A stretch of 64,000 bases of DNA. It comes from Exilibacterium tricleocarpae (GTDB taxonomy: Bacteria; Pseudomonadota; Gammaproteobacteria; Pseudomonadales; Cellvibrionaceae). A program made the translations under genes and the position numbers. The stretch spans positions 372,001-436,000 of the forward strand of contig NZ_ML660089.1 of assembly GCF_007004655.1 (NCBI RefSeq), in the 5' to 3' direction. Shown in pieces: positions 1 to 9,466 of this stretch (positions are counted from its first letter, which is position 1; each line of letters opens with the position of its first letter). The notes beneath the pieces were generated by a model. The model made no database searches. It was not told the DNA's origin and worked only from the letters and a program-made list of their open reading frames with translations.

Positions 1-165
1 GTTATTGAATCCATGCACACCGAAGCGTCAGAAAGCGAGGCAGATTTAATGTCTGTGGCGGCAATGCTTATTCGGTGTGCACAAGCCTGTCGACTGTATA
101 TTAGCAGAGGTTGCCGATCCCGACATATATTAGACGAACTTTATGAGGTCTTAACATTTGCTTAG
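1..165 (+). CDS. C-terminal end of an unidentified protein (5' truncated by window)
   Basis: The frame is open from base 1 to a TAG at 163-165, giving the last 54 residues of a gene that begins before the window. The fragment starts with an acidic stretch (EASESEADLM), continues with MLIRCAQACRL and ends in a short helical-looking segment (ILDELYEVLTFA). I do not recognise a family, and nothing here shows a catalytic motif. It could be a real gene end or a chance open frame. The downstream 213 bases before the next gene hold no convincing gene. Confidence 0.35.
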   Translation, partial: VIESMHTEASESEADLMSVAAMLIRCAQACRLYISRGCRSRHILDELYEVLTFA

Positions 166-378
166 TGTGACAACGAACAATCAGTTCATCGGCCAAGCTG
201 TTAGGTTAGCTTTAAAGGGTAAGTTTGTTAAAATGGTATAAAAAGCACAGATCTGATTGCGCTGAAGATACTTTCACGAAAAGTGGGTTGAGGTCAGAAC
301 TCGTTGACGCAGAGTGTAGCAGCAATGTTACAAAATCACGGGCTCAGGCTAAATTGTTAACCACATAAGAGAAGAGTA

Positions 379-1296
379 ATGTTTTTTAAAAGAGTTTTTT
401 TTCCGACATGTAAATTATTGTTAAAAATAGTTCTATCCCGTTTGCCTGTGAGCTATCCAATGTGGCGTCGAATAAGTCTTTTTAGGCGTGGGCGGATGGA
501 TGAGCCAAAATGGGCTTATGATACCTTTTTGCGGCATGCTGCCTATGGTGATCTGTTACACCATAATGCCTCAGTGTGTACATTTGTTGAAAGAAAAGAC
601 AGTGCTGAATTTGAGGTACTTGAGCTTGGCCCTGGTGATTCAATCTTTACAGCGATAATAGCTAATCGTATGGGAGCATCAAAGAGTTATTTAGTAGATG
701 TTGCTGACGCAGCTTTGTCGGGTTATGACGACTGCCGTAGAATGATCCGATATTTAGAAGATAAAGGGTTTTGTTGTGATGATCTAATAAGTCTCAAAGA
801 CAGTAAGGCGATTTATGATCGGATCGGTCTAGAGTATGCTATCAGAGGAATTGAATCGATAAAGTTAATGGAGTCGAATTCGATTGATTTTATTGTCTCT
901 AATTCAGTGTTGGAACACTTACCCAAGAGAGAGTTTGAGGGTTATATGGAAGAACTATATCGAGTATTACGGCCTGGTGGTAAGGTTGTACATCATATAG
1001 ACTTAAAAGACCATTTAGGTGGAGGGTTGTATAATTTAAGATTCAGCGAACAGGTTTGGGAGCGTCCTCTTTTTAGCCAGTCAGGTTTTTATACCAATCG
1101 CATTCGTTGTAATGCATTGATTGAGTTAATCACTGCTGTCGGATTTCACTTAGAGAAAGTTTCAGAATTTACTTGGAGTGAATTGCCTATTTCTCGCGAG
1201 TCGCTGGCTGCCCCTTTTAGATATCTATCAGAGGAAGAGTTGAAAATCAGAGGGGTCCATATTGCTCTTACTAAAAACGGGGAAGATTGTAAGTGA
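379..1296 (+). CDS. SAM-dependent class I methyltransferase
   Basis: A 305-residue protein with the class I methyltransferase layout. Motif I, which binds the SAM methionine end, is VLELGPGDSIF at residues 80-90. The acidic residue after the second strand is in SYLVDVAD (103-110). The post-I region SNSVLEHL (174-181) precedes the family-typical RVLRPGGKVV (196-205). Fold and cofactor are clear but the substrate is not. Its neighbours are sugar transferase and O-antigen genes, so methylation of a glycan or lipid-linked sugar is the simplest inference. The first 35 residues are basic and hydrophobic and may associate with the membrane. The start is ATG 379, with purines (AAGAGAAGAG) a few bases upstream acting as the ribosome binding site. 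Confidence 0.8.
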   Translation: MFFKRVFFPTCKLLLKIVLSRLPVSYPMWRRISLFRRGRMDEPKWAYDTFLRHAAYGDLLHHNASVCTFVERKDSAEFEVLELGPGDSIFTAIIANRMGASKSYLVDVADAALSGYDDCRRMIRYLEDKGFCCDDLISLKDSKAIYDRIGLEYAIRGIESIKLMESNSIDFIVSNSVLEHLPKREFEGYMEELYRVLRPGGKVVHHIDLKDHLGGGLYNLRFSEQVWERPLFSQSGFYTNRIRCNALIELITAVGFHLEKVSEFTWSELPISRESLAAPFRYLSEEELKIRGVHIALTKNGEDCK

Positions 1297-1676
1297 ATAC
1301 GGCTATAAAGCCATCTAACGAGAGTGTGGCTGTGCATCTGGTTGTATTCAAAATTCTATTTCGTTTCATTAAAGTCGAACAAAAAGAAATGGTACATGAT
1401 AGATGCGTAAGTACCAAACCAACCTCAGGTTTGCATCTGCGCTTTGAGTGACTCACAGACTAAAGCCCTTGGCTTTGTCGGAGGATATTTACTTTGGAGC
1501 GCCGCTAATATGCGCAATTTTGTTTAAATGTTTGGTGCCACCAATTACCGGTGGCTTTCCTCGTTGCTGGTGGATTAAGTTTCGTAGCTCAATCTTATCA
1601 ATTTAGAAAGGGAACGACTGTCTCAAGGTTGCGAAAGACATTTTACGTTATCAAATGAAATCTACTTAAGTCTTAT
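1297..1676. other. Intergenic region with two small hairpins
   Basis: About 380 bases without a convincing gene. Two small inverted repeats are visible: AAAGCC-CTT-GGCTTT at 1462-1476, and GCCACC/GGTGGC at 1537-1555 followed by TTTCC. Either could end transcription of the methyltransferase gene, but neither has a proper U-run. I see nothing else in it. Confidence 0.3.
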
Positions 1677-2282
1677 ATGAAAAATCACCACGAAAGTGTA
1701 AAAAATAGAAGGTTAGTTTTACGATTTCTCGATCTTGTACTTTCCCTACTGGGAATAATACTGACAATTCCAATTATGGCTGCCATCCTTGTTTTAACCT
1801 TTTTTGATAGTGGGTCTCCACTCTTTTTTCAAAAGCGACTTGGTAGGCACAAAAAGCAGTTCACACTCGTTAAATTTAGAACCATGAGAATAGGTACTCC
1901 GTCTATTGGTACTCATCTGGTTCCGGCAACCTCAACAACTAAGCTCGGGAATCTATTAAGAAAATCCAAGTTGGACGAGCTACCACAGCTCTTCAATGTG
2001 CTCTTAGGACATATGAGCCTCGTGGGACCGCGGCCAGGCCTGCCAAGCCAAATACAGTTAACTTTGGAGCGAGAAAAGAGAGGAGTATTCGATGTACGTC
2101 CTGGGATTACCGGCCTAGCTCAAGTCAAAAACATCGATATGTCAACACCAAAAAAGCTAGCAATCTATGATTCTATAATGATCACCAAATTGAACATACT
2201 GCTTTATGTTAGAATCATTTCGACAACAGCTTTGGGCAGAGGGGCGGGGGATAAAATTACGCCAACAAGGGGGCAACTTTAG
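1677..2282 (+). CDS. Undecaprenyl-phosphate sugar-1-phosphate transferase (initiating glycosyltransferase)
   Basis: This 201-residue protein belongs to the bacterial sugar transferase family (PF02397), which moves a sugar-1-phosphate from a nucleotide sugar onto undecaprenyl phosphate to start an O-antigen or capsule repeat. One hydrophobic helix lies near the N-terminus (about 18-42). It is followed by the family motifs SPLFFQKRLGRH, LVKFRTMR and LRKSKLDELPQLFNVL, then MSLVGPRPG and the RPGITGLAQV motif. The length fits the short single-helix forms (PglC/WecP-like) rather than the long WbaP/WcaJ type. The sugar specificity cannot be read from sequence. It sits beside a WbpM-like dehydratase, so a 4,6-dideoxy HexNAc-type sugar is plausible but is inference. 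Confidence 0.88.
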   Translation: MKNHHESVKNRRLVLRFLDLVLSLLGIILTIPIMAAILVLTFFDSGSPLFFQKRLGRHKKQFTLVKFRTMRIGTPSIGTHLVPATSTTKLGNLLRKSKLDELPQLFNVLLGHMSLVGPRPGLPSQIQLTLEREKRGVFDVRPGITGLAQVKNIDMSTPKKLAIYDSIMITKLNILLYVRIISTTALGRGAGDKITPTRGQL

Positions 2283-2374
2283 AATCAAAAACACCAGACG
2301 GTAACGCTAATCCGAGTGCATGTGATGATCCAGAAATACATTGGTCTTCCAGACACCTATGGATAAACTGAACG

Positions 2375-3625
2375 TCAGCTTTGTAGCGAACGGTTGACTC
2401 CATCTCCGTTACAAATAGAGGAATGACCATTACTTCTGTTTAGGTAACCGGCTATGGTTATTGACGCTGGAATCCAGTATAAGAACCATATATACCCTGG
2501 TCTAGTCAATACTTGTTGACCATAAAGACTTAAAAGACCCACTCCGACGAAGAACCACACAAAAGCCATAAAGCTGTTGAGGTTGTCATTGGCGGAAACC
2601 TGTAACCAAACTATTGATAGTACCTGTCCTATCATGAGTAGTAGGGCTATGATACCGCCAAATCTGAAACTGTCTGCGAATATGTTGTGTGAGTGGGTTA
2701 GCCCTGTGTCGCTGACAGGTAGTTTGTAGGTTAGCCCTAACCCATATAGGAAGTTACCCTCCATCTGGCTTATACTTTCTTTGACTAGCGTAACCCTAAT
2801 TCGGTAGCTAAACATACCGTCAAGAATCTCAATAGGTTTGAAATACCAGGTTACAATAGCAGTAATGCTGGCTACTATCAGGGAAGTTATGATTCTCGTA
2901 GAAATAGTACTTTTATACATAACCAGAACAAAGCAAACTATGGGGATTATTAGCCAGGGCCCTTTGGCCTGAGTTAAATAAATTAGTGCCACATCTAATG
3001 CTATTGCAATGGTGAGTAAGAACTTAGCGTTAATTGATTTACGTAGAGCAGTATTAAAAAAAAGAAAGCAGCAACATAATCCCAAGTGAACGGAATGAAA
3101 GGCAGCAGCTTTATTTGAATCGTTGGTTGAAAACCCCATTAATTCTTTATAAACGAATACATCACCATTGATAAAGATATGTTGAGCAATTGAAATGAAG
3201 GCCATAAAGGCTCCGCTCACCACTAGCGAGGAGGTAAGTTGTAAAAAGAAGCTGCGGTTTTGCCTGATGGTTACCCACAGAGAAAACAATAATGTAAAAA
3301 GGAACACTATTTGTTTAAGGAAGAATAAAAAACCTCGAGTGATTTCATCCTGAGATGCCCATAGGTGGCTGATACACAGGTAGACAGGTAACGCCATAAA
3401 CCCTAAGAAGGCTTTACTTTTGAATGGAAAACGTCTGATCTCTAGAGGTAGTAACAGGATGCAGGGAAAGAGTATTAGCCAATAGAAAGTAGACTTCACC
3501 CAAGACACTTCAGGAAATACTAAAAAGCTGTTTGTGAATAACAGCAAGCCGGCGCAAAGAGTTTTATAGATTGCTTGCCGATATTTTTCGGCAAAATTAG
3601 TTTTGGCAGCAGTATGCATTTGCAT
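2375..3625 (-). CDS. O-antigen ligase/polymerase family membrane protein (Wzy_C)
   Basis: This is a 416-residue polytopic membrane protein with about ten to twelve hydrophobic segments and a large periplasmic loop in its C-terminal half. The loop carries YGLGLTYKLP and, about ten residues on, THSHNIF, the histidine-containing signature of the WaaL/Wzy family PF04932. Members join lipid-linked O-antigen or exopolysaccharide to an acceptor, or polymerise the repeat unit; sequence alone does not separate ligase from polymerase. The gene is convergent with the sugar transferase and lies about 100 bases downstream of the wbpM-like gene on the same strand, so the two are probably cotranscribed. Confidence 0.82.
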   Translation of the reverse strand: MQMHTAAKTNFAEKYRQAIYKTLCAGLLLFTNSFLVFPEVSWVKSTFYWLILFPCILLLPLEIRRFPFKSKAFLGFMALPVYLCISHLWASQDEITRGFLFFLKQIVFLFTLLFSLWVTIRQNRSFFLQLTSSLVVSGAFMAFISIAQHIFINGDVFVYKELMGFSTNDSNKAAAFHSVHLGLCCCFLFFNTALRKSINAKFLLTIAIALDVALIYLTQAKGPWLIIPIVCFVLVMYKSTISTRIITSLIVASITAIVTWYFKPIEILDGMFSYRIRVTLVKESISQMEGNFLYGLGLTYKLPVSDTGLTHSHNIFADSFRFGGIIALLLMIGQVLSIVWLQVSANDNLNSFMAFVWFFVGVGLLSLYGQQVLTRPGYIWFLYWIPASITIAGYLNRSNGHSSICNGDGVNRSLQS

Positions 3626-3725
3626 TTACCTAATGATAACTCGTGGGGAAAGATGGTAAGCTGATATTTTATATATGTAGCAGTAGCGGATAAATTGGCA
3701 TTGCACAAGATCTATCTTTAATAGT

Positions 3726-5678
3726 TTATGTGCGTAGCTCGGCAATTTTTGAATCACTATAGTCGACTGGTTTAGTTGTTTGTGGGTGTTCATTGCTGAT
3801 CCAAACGGGATCGACGAAACCTTCTTTACTTACAAAGTCTGTTGGTGCTTCCAGCAATACAGCCTTTACGTCGTTGCATTGTAAGCCTAAACATGCAACT
3901 TCGAGTTTGGTGAGTAGTTTTTCCATCTCTTGCCATGTCAACAACTTTTCTTCCGCTCTAAGTATCCGCGGGTGTTGAGTTCCCGACACGTTGTCACCTA
4001 TGAGGAGTTCTTCAAAAAGTTTTTCGCCAGGCCGTAGGCCAGAAAATTCAATTTCTATATCACCCTCTTGATGGTTTTCGTCCTTTATTTCCAGCCCTGA
4101 GAGGTGAATCATTCGTTTGGCAAGTTCAACTATTTTGACCGGTTCTCCCATATCTAATACAAAAACATCTCCGCCTCGCCCCATTGCTCCTGCTTGAATT
4201 ACAAGCTCAGCTGCTTCTGGAATAGTCATAAAATATCTTATAATATCAGGGTGCGTGACCGTTACCGGGCCCCCCGTTTTAATTTGTTGTCGAAAAAGAG
4301 GCACCACTGAGCCTGAAGAACCCAGCACATTACCAAAACGCACCATAGTGAACCGAGTTTTATGCTGTCTTTGAGCTAAACCCTGTAGCACCAATTCTGC
4401 GAACCGCTTAGAAGCTCCCATTATGTTTGTGGAACGTACAGCTTTATCGGTTGAGATCAATACAAAAGACTCGACGTTTGCCTTAATTGCGGCTTCCGCG
4501 CAATACCACGTTCCAAATACGTTGTTGCGTACACCCTCGATGATATTTTGTTCAACTATGGGGACGTGTTTATATGCGGCTGCGTGATACACAGTTTGTA
4601 CATCGAATGTCTGCATAATTGTCGTGATTAGCCTTTGATTTTGCACTGATCCAATAAGAGGGATTAGCTCAACAGAGTGGGGCAATTTTACGATGTGTTT
4701 CGATAGTTCCAGCTCTATTTGATACAGACTGGCCTCGCTGATTTCAAATAAGATCAGTTTCGAAGGCCGTTGTCGAATAATCTGTCTGCAAAGCTCAGAG
4801 CCTATAGACCCCCCCGCTCCAGTGACCATTACCGACTTGCCGGTAATACAGGCGTGGAGTAGCCGGGGTTCGGGTTTGATGGGATCGCGGCCAAGCAGAT
4901 CTTCAATTTCAACGTCTTTAATGTCCTCAATTTTAGCTTTACCACTAAGAATGTCTTGAATCGGGGGGATTGTCTGTATACCGATTCCAAGAGGTTCAAG
5001 GGATTTAATAATTTGCGATCTGCAAGTTCTCGAAGCGGATCCCAGGGCTAGAAATACTTTGGTAATTTGGTGTAGCTTAATGAGTTTGGCTAGGTTCCTA
5101 GGTTTATGTACGGGTAAGCCTCTCAGTAGGGTTCCCTTCAGTTTTGGATTATCATCTACAAAAGCGATCACTTTATAGTGAGTATTCTGTATTGAGTTAG
5201 CGAGCTGATACCCGCTGTAGCCTGCGCCATATATTATTATATTTTCTTCAATATCTTTCCTAGCACGGCTAATAAGAGACACCGTACTTCGAATGAGCAA
5301 GCGGGGTGTGCCTACAAAGAATAGAGCTGTAAATATATATATAAAAGGCACGGATCGCGGTATGGAAGCTTTTATGAAAAAGCTACTGGCAGCTAAAACT
5401 GTTCCGGATATGCAGACACCTATGATTACGCTAATTAATGCTTGATGTGCCATGTAGCGTAAAATCGCTCTGTATAAGCCAAGCTTAATAAAAGCGACCA
5501 GGGAGACAATCAAGGTTATTCCGAGGCTCGCCATTTCTTTCTGGCCGATATCTACCCATACCGTGCCCAGTCGTAAGCATATAGATGCGTAAAGCGCTAA
5601 TGCGATGGCGGTCGTATCATAAAACAAAGATAGGGCTCTTTTAGCCTTCCTTGGTGCATTTAGCAATAACCCTAACAT
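3726..5678 (-). CDS. Membrane-anchored nucleotide-sugar 4,6-dehydratase (WbpM/FlaA1/CapD family)
   Basis: At 650 residues this is the full-length WbpM type. Four N-terminal membrane helices (about 15-130) are followed by a CoA-binding-like Rossmann domain with NIIIYGAGYSGYQLA. The catalytic SDR domain has the NAD motif VTGAGGSIGSELCRQI near residue 285. The altered catalytic site, STDKAVRSTNIMGASKR, has Met where classical SDR enzymes have Tyr, as is normal in this family. The enzyme dehydrates UDP-GlcNAc (or a related UDP-HexNAc) at C4/C6, with or without C5 epimerisation, giving a precursor for dideoxy or diamino sugars of the O-antigen. The GLRPGEKLFEELL segment near the C-terminus is also typical. 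Confidence 0.9.
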   Translation of the reverse strand: MLGLLLNAPRKAKRALSLFYDTTAIALALYASICLRLGTVWVDIGQKEMASLGITLIVSLVAFIKLGLYRAILRYMAHQALISVIIGVCISGTVLAASSFFIKASIPRSVPFIYIFTALFFVGTPRLLIRSTVSLISRARKDIEENIIIYGAGYSGYQLANSIQNTHYKVIAFVDDNPKLKGTLLRGLPVHKPRNLAKLIKLHQITKVFLALGSASRTCRSQIIKSLEPLGIGIQTIPPIQDILSGKAKIEDIKDVEIEDLLGRDPIKPEPRLLHACITGKSVMVTGAGGSIGSELCRQIIRQRPSKLILFEISEASLYQIELELSKHIVKLPHSVELIPLIGSVQNQRLITTIMQTFDVQTVYHAAAYKHVPIVEQNIIEGVRNNVFGTWYCAEAAIKANVESFVLISTDKAVRSTNIMGASKRFAELVLQGLAQRQHKTRFTMVRFGNVLGSSGSVVPLFRQQIKTGGPVTVTHPDIIRYFMTIPEAAELVIQAGAMGRGGDVFVLDMGEPVKIVELAKRMIHLSGLEIKDENHQEGDIEIEFSGLRPGEKLFEELLIGDNVSGTQHPRILRAEEKLLTWQEMEKLLTKLEVACLGLQCNDVKAVLLEAPTDFVSKEGFVDPVWISNEHPQTTKPVDYSDSKIAELRT

Positions 5679-6194
5679 TTACACAGTAACTCCTTTTCTT
5701 TATTTTGGGGTAACTTAGCTATTTTTAGTAGTAGTCGACTTATCTTAGTCGAAAAAGCCCGTAGTAAATGAAAAAAAATGTAGCTAATGTTTTACATAAA
5801 ACTCTGCTGAGTTACCATAGCAGCCCTTTACGTGCAGGTATTAGAACGTGGTTTTGAGCGCCTGTAGAGTTTTTTGATTGGCTCTTTCAAAGTAGTTAAA
5901 GTAAACACGTTTAGTTCTACCTAGCGTGTTTGTAAATCCGGTTATGTTATATAGTTGTTCGAATACTGTCAATTCTTTTTGATTTGTAACTTATTGATTT
6001 ATAGCGGAAATTTAAACTTTAGTATATCTGGCCCGTTGTTAGAGAGACTTTTCGCCGAGCCTCAGGTGGGTGGGCATTGATTCCGAAGTGCATATCTATG
6101 AGAATCACCGCTTAGTGGGCGGAGAGTATCGATTTTATTGGCTCCGTTTTAGTCAAGGGGCTGGAAGCTTTATAAACAGTGGGAAGGTTAAAAT
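5679..6194. other. Divergent intergenic region between polysaccharide operons
   Basis: A 516-base AT-rich gap between the minus-strand wbpM-like gene and the plus-strand Wzz-like genes, so it should hold both promoters. I found no convincing JUMPstart/ops element and no open frame with a ribosome site. The only well-defined element is GGAAGG at 6182-6187, which places the downstream start at TTG 6195. Confidence 0.4.
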
Positions 6195-7760
6195 TTGAAC
6201 AATATGGCTAGTCCGATTACTGAGTCAGACCCTGTGAGAGCGGCTCAGTCTGATGAGATAGATTTGCTTGGGTTATTTCGTTCCATCTGCAGAACATGGA
6301 GACACCTTTTCGCAGCGGTTATTGTTGTCTCCGTGGGTTATGCCGGATGGGTTTCTCTCAAGGTGCTCGTGCATAAACCTAGTGTCAATGTAAATAAAGC
6401 CATTAAACTGACTTTCGTTGGTGTAGAAAAGGGCATTTATCCAAATGGTGCCCCCTTTCAACTTGCGGACGTTATTGCACCTGTTATTATCCAAGAGGTC
6501 TTTGAAAGGCACAATTTGTTGGAGTCAGGTATTACCGTAGACGAGTTTCGTCGGTCCCTCAATGTCGAGCCTTATGCGCCGACTTATGCACTAATAGTTG
6601 ACAGGTATAAGATGCTTTTAAGCAACTCAAAACTCACTGTACCTGAGGTTGAGGCTCTAGAAAAGCGTCTGTCTGCCGAGCTTGCCGCCGCTGTAAGTGG
6701 GGCTGCAATGCTGACTATGAGTTTAGATCGCTTTGAGGTGTCTCCAGAACGAGCGCATCAGATAGTATCAGATTTGCCTGCTACGTGGGCTCAATACTCC
6801 ATAGCCAATAAGGGTGTATTACATCTTGATATCGAGCTTGCGTCGGCTAAATCTATAGATCGCGAGCTTATCAACGCTGTTGACTATATGGTAATCAGTG
6901 ACCTTTTAAAGGAAAAAACTGGATTGGTAGAAACTAATATCGAACTTCTTTCTGAGTTTGATGGAGCCGCTACCCTGAAAGACCCTGATACCGGGATGGG
7001 ACTTGCCGATTTGAAGCAGGCGCTAGAAGACTTGCGGCGATATGTCATCGATGATCTTATGTCGCCTATTAGGTCCTTGGGTCTTACCCGCAATCGTGAC
7101 TTGTCGTTGTACTATTACGAAGACAAAAAACAACGCCTCAGTGAAGATATCCGGTTGCTGCAAAGCCAGGCCGAATTAATTAGACAGGCCTTTGAAAAAT
7201 ATTCGTCACAACCTTCGCCGGCGGGAACTAATTTGCCTAAAGACAGCGGCACTTTTGTGGGTGGTGGGAGTGCCCAACTGAGTGCTGGGGCCCTAGACAA
7301 AGTACTCCAGATGTCTAGTGAAGGTAAAGCGGAGGAGTATCGGCAGGAGTTAAATCGGCAGTGGCTTGAAACCAACTTAAAGGCAGCAGGGATTCAAAAT
7401 CAGATCGATGAGGTAGATCGGCTTATCAAAGCACTAAACGGTGTAGGGCAGTCTGAAACATCCAAAGTTCTTAGGGACGAGTATCTGGCCAGGGCTGAGC
7501 ATACGTTACCAAAAATATTAGATCGAATCTCAGATTATCTGGATATTACCCAGAATATATACCAGCAGGTCAGCAGAGAGAGTGTCGGTATCAATGGTAA
7601 ACTTTACAAGCCAATTACCAACGAGCCGTTCATAAGAGCGCCCTATATTGACATCAAACGCACATTGCTTATTTGGGTAGCTCTACTCTTTATCACAGCA
7701 ATTATCGTGGTGCCCACCGTCATGATTCGTCAGGCCTTGAGGAATCGGTCAATAGATTGA
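6195..7760 (+). CDS. Wzz-like polysaccharide chain-length/co-polymerase membrane protein (long form)
   Basis: A 521-residue protein with the arrangement of polysaccharide co-polymerases. A short cytoplasmic N-terminus containing DEIDLLGLFRSI leads to a membrane helix at about residues 36-58. A long periplasmic, mostly helical region follows, with a second helix near the C-terminus (LLIWVALLFITAIIVVPTVMI). Such proteins regulate glycan length during Wzy-dependent polymerisation. It is about 150-190 residues longer than ordinary Wzz and has no kinase domain. The start is TTG 6195 because GGAAGG lies 7 bases upstream; the next ATG at 6204 would be 16 bases away. The following gene has the same EIDL-x-x-L opening, so the two are paralogous or act together. 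Confidence 0.65.
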   Translation: MNNMASPITESDPVRAAQSDEIDLLGLFRSICRTWRHLFAAVIVVSVGYAGWVSLKVLVHKPSVNVNKAIKLTFVGVEKGIYPNGAPFQLADVIAPVIIQEVFERHNLLESGITVDEFRRSLNVEPYAPTYALIVDRYKMLLSNSKLTVPEVEALEKRLSAELAAAVSGAAMLTMSLDRFEVSPERAHQIVSDLPATWAQYSIANKGVLHLDIELASAKSIDRELINAVDYMVISDLLKEKTGLVETNIELLSEFDGAATLKDPDTGMGLADLKQALEDLRRYVIDDLMSPIRSLGLTRNRDLSLYYYEDKKQRLSEDIRLLQSQAELIRQAFEKYSSQPSPAGTNLPKDSGTFVGGGSAQLSAGALDKVLQMSSEGKAEEYRQELNRQWLETNLKAAGIQNQIDEVDRLIKALNGVGQSETSKVLRDEYLARAEHTLPKILDRISDYLDITQNIYQQVSRESVGINGKLYKPITNEPFIRAPYIDIKRTLLIWVALLFITAIIVVPTVMIRQALRNRSID

Positions 7761-7817
7761 CCAAGAACATACCTGTAATATGGTGAAGCCTGTTAGGGAG
7801 TATAGAGGTACTGGCTT

Positions 7818-8915
7818 ATGCATCCACAAAAACAGCCTAGTCTACAGTACCCTATTAGCCCCCAAACGGAAGATGAGATTGATTTAGTAGCCCTGCTTGG
7901 TGTCATTTGGCAGGGCAAGTGGATTCTGTTGGCTTTAGTGACATTCTGCCTCCTGGCCTCCTTCGTTTACCTTGAATTAACGCCAAAGCAGTACCAAGTT
8001 TCGGAAAACCTATACCCTCTCGATGCTATTCAAATGGCGCCTGTAGCCCCGGGAAACGGGGGGAAGGAATTGGGCTATGGCGTCAATATTCAAGACCCAA
8101 ATATATTCTTTCGCTCAGCTTTAGATAGTTTGGGAAGCCTTGAGCTTCAAAAACAATTCTGGAAAAGCCAGTTCGTCCTTGATGATGCAACCCCTCTGGA
8201 GGATGCATCTCTGGACGATTTTCTGAGGTTTAGACATTCCCTGGACTTATCCCCGCCTCAACAGGATAGACCTGCGAGTCTCAGTATTAGGGGAAATACC
8301 CCCGCTTTGATTGCTGACCGCCTAACAGCATTTCTGAACTACGTATCCACTGAAGTAGCAGTAAAATCTATCTCCAAATTGCTAAGAGCTATTGATGTCA
8401 GTATTGAACGCATTGATCTAGCCATTCTCCAAGCCCGCACCAAAGCCGACGCCGAAATCAGCGATCAAATTGTGGACGTGCGTGAAGCTCTTGAAATCGC
8501 CACCTCCCTGGGGATCGAGGAGCCTGAGTTTAGCCGTTTAGCCAACGTAGAGATCACCCTGTTTAACAGCCGACAATATCTTCTGGGAACAAAAGCCCTA
8601 AAGTCAGAGCTGCAGGCACTGGAGCGCCGACGCAACCAAGACGCTTTCGTGCCCAGTCTACGAGAATTGCAGGACGCCAAAGCCTCTTTGCTGGCTGATC
8701 GAGAGCGCATCAGCCGCAATGTGGCAGATTTTCGCCCATTCACTTACTCCGATTCCATCAGCCCTCCGCTTCAGCCCATCGGCCCAAAAAGCACGCTGAT
8801 ATTGGCAATGGCTGTCGTCTTCGGCCTTATTCTAGGCTTAGTCGCCATCTTTATCCGGCATGGAATTCAAAGCTACAAGGCGAGAGAAGCGGCTATCGTT
8901 GCCTCCGAAAATTAA
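7818..8915 (+). CDS. Wzz-family chain-length determinant-like protein
   Basis: A 365-residue protein with N- and C-terminal membrane helices (about 35-55 and 320-342) around a periplasmic helical region. The opening DEIDLVALLGVIWQGKW matches the Wzz N-terminal motif. Before the last helix is the proline-rich SPPLQPIGPKSTLIL, which is the Wzz_C signature and is much weaker in the preceding gene. It lies 57 bases after that gene on the same strand. Its role is control of chain length for the O-antigen or exopolysaccharide. AGGGAG upstream of ATG 7818 is the ribosome site, though the spacing is a little long. Confidence 0.7.
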   Translation: MHPQKQPSLQYPISPQTEDEIDLVALLGVIWQGKWILLALVTFCLLASFVYLELTPKQYQVSENLYPLDAIQMAPVAPGNGGKELGYGVNIQDPNIFFRSALDSLGSLELQKQFWKSQFVLDDATPLEDASLDDFLRFRHSLDLSPPQQDRPASLSIRGNTPALIADRLTAFLNYVSTEVAVKSISKLLRAIDVSIERIDLAILQARTKADAEISDQIVDVREALEIATSLGIEEPEFSRLANVEITLFNSRQYLLGTKALKSELQALERRRNQDAFVPSLRELQDAKASLLADRERISRNVADFRPFTYSDSISPPLQPIGPKSTLILAMAVVFGLILGLVAIFIRHGIQSYKAREAAIVASEN

Positions 8916-8963
8916 ACTTGCGATCCCCCATATTCATTGCTAAAGTTCGCCACCCTAAGCACC

Positions 8964-9040
8964 AGGCACGTAGCTCAGTTGGTTAGAGCACCACCTTGAC
9001 ATGGTGGGGGTCGTTGGTTCGAATCCAATCGTGCCTACCA
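8964..9040 (+). tRNA. tRNA-Val (GAC)
   Basis: A full cloverleaf of 77 bases with an encoded CCA end. The acceptor stem pairs AGGCACG with CGTGCCT. The D arm is GCTC-AGTTGGTTA-GAGC. The anticodon stem CCACC/GGTGG encloses the loop TTGACAT with anticodon GAC. The T arm carries GTTCGAAT. A toxin-antitoxin pair and an integrase gene follow within 2.5 kb, so its 3' end may be an integration target. I could not find a duplicated 3' end downstream. Confidence 0.95.
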
Positions 9041-9092
9041 ATTTCCTTCAAAATCATAGACTTAAGCTTTGGGGTCCGGGTGATTCCGGGCC

Positions 9093-9464
9093 TTATGTAG
9101 AAATAACCCTGAGCCAATTGGCAAGTGCTGATTCCTCAAGCCTTCCTTGAGCAACCCTGCGGATCATATCGCCAGCCTCTATGGTTTCATAAGTTAGTTC
9201 AATGTTGTTCAAGTAAAGGCAGGTATCCATAGATGCAAAGGCCGTGCGTTTATTTGCATCATTGAAAACGTGACCGACGGCAATGTAAGTGCCATAACAG
9301 GCAGCCAGCTCAAAAACATCTGCCACCATGCCGTAGCAGATCCGGTTTTCGATTCGGGCTACTACTGCCTCTATGGACTTGTCCTTGGCTAATCCCTGCA
9401 GCTCGTGGGGGTTAATGACCTCTTCGTGAATATCGATAACATCTGCAGCCGTTAAATACCGCAA
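9093..9464 (-). CDS. doc: Doc toxin of a Phd-Doc toxin-antitoxin module
   Basis: A 123-residue Fic-fold protein with the Doc signature HVFNDANKRTAFASMD (the family consensus is HxFxx(A/G)NKR). Doc proteins phosphorylate elongation factor Tu and stop translation until neutralised by Phd. Length and motif both match Doc rather than the longer AMPylating Fic proteins. The start appears to be TTG 9464, just 2 bases after the antitoxin stop, so translation is probably coupled. The pair sits next to tRNA-Val and an integrase, a typical setting for a stabilising module on an integrated element. Confidence 0.88.
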   Translation of the reverse strand: MRYLTAADVIDIHEEVINPHELQGLAKDKSIEAVVARIENRICYGMVADVFELAACYGTYIAVGHVFNDANKRTAFASMDTCLYLNNIELTYETIEAGDMIRRVAQGRLEESALANWLRVIST

Positions 9465-9466
9465 TG

